Shown here: positions 57,004-64,000 of the stretch, one piece after another
Position numbering within the stretch: the first letter of the stretch is position 1
How the letters are laid out: each line of letters starts with the position of its first letter
Assembly: GCA_008638375.1 (NCBI GenBank)
Contig: CM018043.1
Coordinates: 55,626,947 to 55,690,946, forward strand
Length of the DNA: 64,000 nucleotides
DNA from: Nyssa sinensis
Taxonomy: Eukaryota > Streptophyta > Magnoliopsida > Cornales > Nyssaceae
Direction of reading: 5' to 3'
Program-made: the position numbers and the translations under genes
Notes under the pieces: generated by a model
What the model was told of the DNA's origin: nothing
Seen by the model: only the letters and a program-made list of their open reading frames with translations
Database searches by the model: none

Positions 57004-60000
57004 TCAAAAAGGAATTTGTTTTGAGTTACTTTGTAAAAATATCTGTAACTTGTTCTTCAGAAAGACAAAATTTAAGTTGGATCTCCAATTGTGATTCACC
57101 AAGTTACGAATGAAGTGAAACTTGATATCAATGTGCTTGCTTCTCCCATGAAAAACTGGATTCTTCGTCAATGCAATGGCTGACTTATTATCACAGAATA
57201 TTGTTGTAGGTCCATCCTGCTTGTGTTGTAGAATACCAAGCATACGTCGTAACCAAACTGCTTGAGTAGCAGTATTCCCTTCTGCAATGTAATCTGCCTC
57301 TACTGTTGAAAAAGTAACAATTTGCTGCTTTTTAGAAGATCAAGAAAATACACCAGAACCAAGATGAAAGACATATCTTGAAGTACTCTTTCGCATCTCA
57401 GTATCACTTGCCCAATCACTATCTGTATATCCAACAAGTTCCAAACTATTAGAAGATGAGTAAAAAATACCATCACTTTGCTTACCTCAAATGTATCGCA
57501 AAATCCGTTTAGCAGCTTGCAAGTGAGATTGATGTAGAGTCTCTATAAATTGCTAATCAATCCGACACCAAACACAATATCTGGCCTAGTAAATATCTCA
57601 AGCTTCCTACCAACCTTTTAAAGTAGGTTGGATTCACAAGATCACTTGTAACATCTCTCACCAACTTCAATCTTTCCTCAACTGGAGTCAAAATTGGATT
57701 GGATTTGTCCATCCTGAACCTTTTCAAAATATCACTGGCATACTTTTTCTGTGAAATAAAAATTTCACCATCTGTTTGAACAACTTCAATGCCAAGAAAA
57801 TAAGACATTAGTCCTATATCTGTCATCTCAAAGTGAGCTATCATAGCCTCCCTGAATTCTGAAATCAACTTTGGATTATTGCCAGTAAATATCAAATCGT
57901 CAATATATAAGCACACAATAAGAATATCACCATGTGAATTAGACTTGACATATAAAGTATGCTCATAAAGACATCTCTCAAAACCATGCTCAACAAAATA
58001 AGAATCAATGCTTGTATACTACGCTCTTGGCGCTTGCTTCAATTCATACAAGGCCTTATTCAATCTAAAAACTTTATTTTCATGCCCTTTTATCACATAG
58101 CCGACAGGTTGCTTAACATAAACCTTTTCTTCAAGTACACCATTCAAGAATACAGATTTAACATCCATTTGAAAAATTCTCTAATTATTTTGTGCAACAA
58201 GAGAAACAAACATACAAACTATATCAAGTCTAGCAACAGGAGCAAACACCTCAAAATAATCAATACCTGGCTTTTGTTTGTAACCCTTAGCCACCAATCT
58301 TGCTTTAAAGCGATCTACCTCACCTTTGGGCCTGTACTTTGTCTTGTACACCCACTTCACACCAATTGGTTTCTTACCATTAGGAAGTGTAGTAAGTTGC
58401 CATGTGTTGTTCTTCTCAATTGCATGGATTTCATCATCCATGGCTTTAATCCAGTGATCATCACTAGAGGCTTCTTCAAGAGTTATTAGATCACAATCTG
58501 CAAACAAAGTAAAATTCACTAAATATTCATTAGTTGGCTCATCATCACTACCAACAACATAATCCTGTAAGCGAGCAAGCAAGTGGCGTTGGCGTTGAGG
58601 ACGCCTGAAGGACTCTGCATGAGGTGATGACACATTTGAAGATGGAGGATCACTAATCTGAGGCTCATTCTGTATTTCAATCTATGAATCTGCATTATTA
58701 AAAGTTAAAGCTGGCTGGATTTGATCATTCTAAGACCAATCCCAAATTATTTGCTCATCAAAAGTCACATCACGACTGATAATCACCTTCTCTGTTATTA
58801 GATTATACAACTTGTAAGCCTTTGACAATTGACTATAACCAATAAAAATACACTTTTCACCTCTATCATTAAGTTTCTTTCTAAGATGATCTGGCACATG
58901 AGCATATGCAATGCATCCAAACACCCTTAGGTGTTTAATAACAAGCTTCTGTCCACTCCAAGCTCCCTGCAGGGTTTTGTTAGAAACACTTCTAGTAGGA
59001 CACATATTCAAAACATAAGTAGCATAAGGAACTGCTTCAGCCCAAAATCCTTTAGGCAAATTTTTAAATTTCAACATGCATCTAACCATATCCATAACAG
59101 TTCTATTCTTTCTTTCTACCACTCCGTTTTGCTGTGAAGTATATCTAGCAGTCAACTGATGTCTAATACCATGTTTCTCTGAAAAAACATCACAAACAAG
59201 ATACTCTGTACCCCTATCAGTTCTCAAAGTTTTAATTTGAAATCCACTTCGCTTTTCAACATAAGCCTTGAATTTTTTAAAAGTGTCACAAGCATCAGAT
59301 TTATGTTACAAAAAATAAACCCATGTTTTTCTGCTAAAATCATCAATGGATGTAATAAAGTACCTATTGCCACCACTAGAAGGTACCTCCACTGAGCATA
59401 AATCTGAGTGTATCAACTCCAAAGGCTTCTTGGCTCTCCATGAATTTCCTGTAAGAAAAACATCTCTATGTTTCTTTCCCATAACACAAGTTTCACAAAC
59501 TCTATTTGGAATATCAATAGTAGGCAAACCAAAAACCCAGTGCTTTCTAGTAAGGAAATTAAGACTGCCAAAATTCACATGCCCAAAATGCATTTGCCAT
59601 AACCAACTATCATCATTAATCATAGAACTAAAGCAAGGTAAATTTTTACATTTAATACTCAATGAAAATAAACGATTTGGAGTCATGTTTACCTTTGCTA
59701 TTAGCCCCATACAATCATCATTGATTGTGCAAACTCCATGGTCGATTCGCATATCATAACCTTCTTCTGAAAGTTGCCCCATACTCAACAAATTTTGTAG
59801 CAAACTTGGTACATAAAACACATCTAAAATATACTTGTGAGATCGATTCTTCAATCTGATTGTTATTCTGCCTTTACCCATCACAGGCATCTTTGAATTA
59901 TTTTCAAACTTTACCTCTAATCGAACAGACTCATTCAAATCAGAAAACATGCCTTTCTTACCACACATGTGATTACTACAGCCAGTATCTAAATACCACT

Positions 60001-60987
60001 TAATTAGCACTCCACAACATTACAAGCCAACAACACAATCTCTACTTCATTATTACCACCAGGATTATTTTCAGCAACATTAGCTTGATGATCCTTATTA
60101 TTTGGCCTTCTCGATCTGCAATCAGACTTTTTATGCCCAAACTTGCCACAATTAAAACATTGAATATTGGACTTATAAGATTGTGGATTAGAATTGTTAC
60201 CGTCCCCTCTTCCTTGGACTGGTTTGTGCTGCCAATTATTATTCTGCCACTGATTATTATTTTTGCCACTGATTGTTGTTCTGCTATTGGTTGCCTCTGC
60301 CTCTTCCTCCACCAGATTTGTTTTGCCTATGATTGCCTCTGCCTCTTCTATTGTTGTGATTCTGCCCTCTATTCTGATAGCCTTGGAAACGTTGATTAAA
60401 TCTTGTATTATTCTGAGACTCGCCTTTTTCGCTCTTTAAATTTAATTGAGCTTGCAAAGCTTCCTCCATTAAATTTTTTGATCTCTCATTCAAGCGTTGT
60501 TCATGAACGGTCAACGAACCCTGTAATCATCCACTATTATGGACTCCAAGTTAGCAGACTCTTCAATAGTAGTCACTTTATATTCAAACCGCAATGTTAA
60601 GTTTCGAAGAATTTTTTCAATAATTTGACGCTCTGCTATTTGTTCACCATTCATCCTCATCTCATTAACAAGTGCCGCGGTCCGCGAAAAATAATCAGAA
60701 ATAGTTTTTGATTTTTTCATCTGTAACAACTCAAAATCTCTATGCAGTTTTTGTAATTTAGCATTTTTCACCTTATCAACACCAACATATATTTTTTTAA
60801 GAATATCCCATGCTTGTTTCACAGACTGAACATGGGCAATTTTACTAAGAACAAAAACATCTAAAGCTTGATGAATGCAATTTAAAGTTTTGAAGTGTAC
60901 TTGTCTTGTTAGCCCATCTGCATCTTCTGCAAGCTCTTCCTTAATGAACTTTGTTGTCAAACCACTTGAATAAAAAAAGGCAATCAT
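57004..60987 (-). pseudogene. copia gag-pol, many breaks
   Basis: Minus-strand pieces in order: Gag 60987-60511 (TSREW-type core, QVHFKTLNCIHQALD), Gag linker 60514-60284, CCHC knuckle CFNCGKFGHKKSDC about 60160-60119, protease YLDTGCSNHM just below 60010, gag-pre-integrase and integrase start to 59306 (ending DDFSRKTWVYFL), rest of integrase 59227-58730 (RTDRGTEY; QQNGVVERKN), RT 58633-58181 ([20 protein letters not shown]) and 57916-57557 (LYIDDLIFTG), RNase H 57243-57004 (DNKSAIALTKNPVFHGRSKH). Stops and frameshifts separate the pieces, so no functional polyprotein can be made. Confidence 0.9.
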
Positions 60988-61063
60988 CTATTAAGGAAAT
61001 AAATTGCAACCATGATGACAACAAAGATTCAGCACAAACTGCACCATGATTTGAGGAGTGATC

Positions 61064-63499
61064 TGTAACTGTTTGTAAAATATTTTCATTCCTAGTTTAG
61101 TGCCGCAAGTTATGTAATCTTTACTGCTTTCCTATAAATCAGCCATAGACATTATACTGCATTACTCTAGGACAGCCTGTAAACAAAATCCAAAAGATTG
61201 TATACTCTGTACATGAACATATATAAATATCAAATTCTCTCGCTAGGAAATTTACCAGAGTTTTCCCAAAACATTATTCTATTTTTTTATGGTATCTAGA
61301 GCCTAAACATAACCTCTATTTTTTTTTTCTTCCGATCCATCACCATGGCCACACCTCCCTCCAACTCTATTACTCCCGTAAATCTCCACAGCCTTGTTAC
61401 TGCTAAGCTCACAAAAGATAATTACCTACTCTGGAAAACTCAAAATCGTCCCCTATTTGCGTGGTCAACGTCTGTTTGGTTTTTTTGATGGGAGCATACC
61501 CTGTCCTAGCCCAACTATTCCTAACCCCGAAACAGCTACCATCCAAAATGCCCCTACCGACGTTCCTAATCCAAAATATACTTCCTGGTATGATCAAGAC
61601 CAGGTTATCCTAAGGGCCTTGGTATCTTCATTGTCCGAAGGTATCTTGGCTCAAATGGTTGGTCTCTCCACTTCAAGAGAAATTTGGGTGGCCCTTGAGA
61701 GAATGTTTGCCTCTCACTCATCTGCTCGAGGCATTCAAACTTGATAGTTTTTGGCTTCAACAAAAAAAGGTAGCATGTCTATCTTTGATTATTTCTAGAA
61801 AATGAAGTCATTTTCAAATAACTTGGCTGCTATTGGTCAACCACTACAAAATCATGAATTCACAGCATATTTACTTGGCGGTCTTGACACTTCTTATGAT
61901 GCGATCATCACATGTATCTCTACTCAAATTGACAAAATGTCTTTTGAAGATATATTTAACCATCTTCTTGAGTTTGAGTTAAGAATTGAGCAGCAACAAT
62001 CTGCTCTCGACACTTCAGTCGGCTCGGTGAACGTTGCTACACGTAATGATAATTGACCTCGTGGTGGAAAATACCCACAGCACCGTAACTCACAACAACA
62101 ACAGCCACAAGGATCCAACTCCAACTATAGGGGACGCGGACGTGGCAATCATGGGAGAGGTGGTCAATCTCAACACCACCCCTCCAACCCGAGACCTGTG
62201 TGTCAAGTTTGTGGCAAAACTGGCCATACAGCCATACAATGTTATTATCGTTTTGATCATGCATACCAAGGAGCACTTTCTAACATGGCAACATATTTGA
62301 CCTCACCATCATCACCACCTGATGCAAGTTAGTACCCAGATACTGGCTCCACAAATCACCTCACCAGTGATTTCCGCAACTTGACTCTGCAATCTGAACC
62401 CTATAATGGCAACGATCAAATTCACGTCGGCGACGAGGCAGGTTTGCCTATTCAGAGCATTGGTTCAGCTACTCTCTCCATTCCAACTCATTCCTTTTAT
62501 TTAAATCAATTGCTGCATGTACCACAGATTAAAAAAAATTTAATATCTGTGAGTCAAATTACCAGAGATAACAATGTGTATCTTGAGTTTCACTCATCTT
62601 CTTTTTTGGTGAAGGACGAGGCAACGGGGACAGTTCTGCTGCGTGGCAAACCTAAAGACGGCCTCTACACATTTCCTCCATCCGTGACTCCCACAAGATC
62701 TCCTCAGTCCTACTTATCTCAACGTGCTCCTCTTGATGTTTGGCATTGCAGAATGGGCCATCCGTCTTATCAAACAGTTCGTCATCTCATTTCCAAGTTT
62801 TCTTCACCTGTCTCCTTTAGTAAAACTTCAGGTGTGTGTTCTGCATGTCAACAAGGAAAGAGCCATCGTCTACCTTTTACACCTTTTCAATCTATTTCCA
62901 GTTCTCCTCTTGAGTTAATTTTCTCTGATATTTAGGGGCCTTCTCCAATTATGTCAACCAATGGGAATAAATATTATGTGTCGTTTGTTGATCATTTTAG
63001 TAAATTCATATGGTTATTTCCAATTCCAAACAAATCCAATGTCATGAATATATTTTGTTCATTTCAAAAATTTGTTGAACTCCAATTCAATTGTAAAATA
63101 AAATCAGTGCAAACCGATTGGGGAGGCGAGTATCGTTCCATCCACAAATACTTTGCAAATATTGGCATTCAACATCGAATTACTTGCCTCCACACGTCCC
63201 AACAAAACGGATCCGTCGAAAGGAAGCACCGTCACATCGTTGAAACAAGTCTCTCCCTTTTATCTCATAGTAGTGTCCCACATGCACATTGGGATGATGC
63301 TTTCCTCATGGCCACATACTTAATAAATCGACTACCTACCACTTATCTTGGCATTTCACCATTTGAAAAACTCTACAAACATGTTCCTGATTTTTCAATA
63401 TTAAAAATACTTGGGTGTGCATGTTTTCCATTTCTTCGTCCTTTTAATCATCATAAGCTCGATTTTAGATCAAAGAAATGCGTTTCCATTGGTCTCAGT
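61064..63499 (+). mobile_element. Ty1/copia retrotransposon (plus strand), interrupted
   Basis: A candidate 5' LTR (about 61064-61272, TGTAACTG...AAAACA) is followed by the PBS TGGTATCTAGAGCC (61290; decayed initiator-Met type), gag from 61346, zinc knuckle, protease and integrase. The coding region stops within integrase at 63499, where a gypsy-type LTR begins. RT and RNase H would lie beyond that insertion. It sits against the gag start of the minus-strand copia element. The LTR start is a guess. Confidence 0.8.
61346..63499 (+). pseudogene. copia gag-protease-integrase, broken
   Basis: ATG 61346 opens MATPPSNSITPVNLHSLV with KDNYLLWKTQ; an extra A near 61445 shifts the frame to the ORF that carries the Gag core to 61744 (PYLRGQRLFGFFDGS, SREIWVALE). 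After stops Gag continues 61802-62056. The knuckle CQVCGKTGHTAIQC is at 62201-62242. Protease DTGSTNHL follows a TAG that replaces the usual Trp (62331-62333). Gag-pre-integrase (WHCRMGHPS) and integrase (QTDWGGEYR; TSQQNGSVERKHRHI) run to 63499 with another TAG at 62933. Two recurring lesions are Trp or Gln codons turned into TAG. Confidence 0.85.
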
Positions 63500-64000
63500 T
63501 GTAATACCCCGACCCGAAAAATGTCCGAGCAATCGGAACTGTGTATCAAAATATACACACACACACATATATATATATAAATAAGATTTTATACTGAATG
63601 TAACTATTATATAAATACACGTGTATAGACATATGAGAATAGATAAAATATTATACGTAAATATATATATATATATATATGTCATTGATTTAAATTCAAG
63701 TAGATATATAGATATATATATATATATAAGGTATGAATATATCAAGCCATGCAGTAGATGTTGTGCCGTGCAAGGTGGTGTATTTTGTGGGGAAATTTTC
63801 ATGTAATTGCAAGGGTGTATAGAAGTCTTTAAGCAATTTAATGCTCTGAACCAAGTGAAGAAAAAAGGGGGAGGCAGCAGTCAAGGAAAACTATAGAAAA
63901 AGGGGGAGAAAGAGAGAGAATTGGCATCAAGAAAAGGGAGATTTCTCCTATAAATAGGTAAGGGCTGTTTGAGGGAAAATAAGGAAAAACAAAGGAAAGT
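63500..64000 (+). repeat. LTR of a Ty3/gypsy-type element, runs off the right edge
   Basis: TGTAATACCCCGACCCGAAA is a common LTR start in plant gypsy elements and appears abruptly inside copia integrase. TA microsatellites fill 63567-63730. CTATAAATAG at 63948-63957, after a purine-rich stretch, is a good TATA box for an LTR promoter on the plus strand. Whether this is a full element or a solo LTR cannot be told here. Confidence 0.65.
63948..63957 (+). promoter_or_regulatory. TATA box of the terminal LTR
   Basis: CTATAAATAG, about 450 bp into the LTR, in the position expected for the U3 promoter. Confidence 0.5.

Larger units (their letters stand above)
56456..61060 (-). mobile_element. Ty1/copia retrotransposon (minus strand), 5' end cut off
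   Basis: Minus-strand order: gag (from about 60987), zinc knuckle, protease, integrase, RT, RNase H, polypurine tract and 3' LTR (56944 to 56456), the copia order. The 5' LTR is not found; upstream of gag the DNA changes into the plus-strand copia element at about 60990-61060. Its left end cuts the AAA 5' flank. Confidence 0.9.

Overview
This is nuclear DNA from a flowering plant, most likely a woody eudicot; I cannot name the species. The evidence is AT-rich intergenic DNA, short introns with GT/AG borders, plant gene families (BCS1/OM66-type AAA-ATPases, a phosducin-like PLP3 gene, pieces of a plant O-fucosyltransferase and a BOI-type E3 ligase), and heavy loads of Ty1/copia, Ty3/gypsy, TRIM, SINE, LINE and Mutator-like elements. 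Host genes take up only a small part of the window.

The host content is a decayed tandem family of two-exon AAA-ATPases, all on the + strand. Copy A (1215-1670) is only exon 2, cut off by a copia insertion. Copy B (6808-8642) is the only intact gene (491 aa). Copy C (29591-31481) has lost its usual ATG, its N-terminal membrane segment and its C-terminal third (in-frame stop). Copy D (48951-50089) is a 5'-truncated pseudogene. A fifth piece (56233-56455) is the 5' flank of another copy with no gene behind it. Interleaved are three incomplete copies of a PLP3 (phosducin-like 3) gene: exons 2-4 behind B, exons 1-4 in front of D, and exons 2-4 behind D. About 4.4 kb (7432-11860) carrying AAA plus PLP3 pieces is repeated at 48951-53370.

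Layout: 1-1121 minus-strand copia remnant; 1.2-6.7 kb copy A and AT-rich spacer; 6.8-11.0 kb copy B and PLP3 pieces; 11-21 kb relic repeats including a LINE RNase H remnant (15.3-15.9 kb) and a complete TRIM (18286-18534); 21.4 to about 27 kb a deleted minus-strand gypsy element; 28.3-31.5 kb copy C behind a promoter invaded by a TRIM and a 214-bp array; 31897-43702 a complete 11.8-kb Ty3/gypsy element of Tat type with matching 5-bp target duplications, two RNase H domains, a 62-bp minisatellite and a spliced antisense ORF; 44229-46165 a Pack-MULE carrying two captured host-gene fragments; 46.6-53.4 kb PLP3/AAA-D/PLP3; 56.4-64 kb nested copia(-), copia(+) and a gypsy LTR running off the end.

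Exon borders were placed by comparing copies within the window and by reading-frame continuity. Family names come from motif recognition, not database searches.
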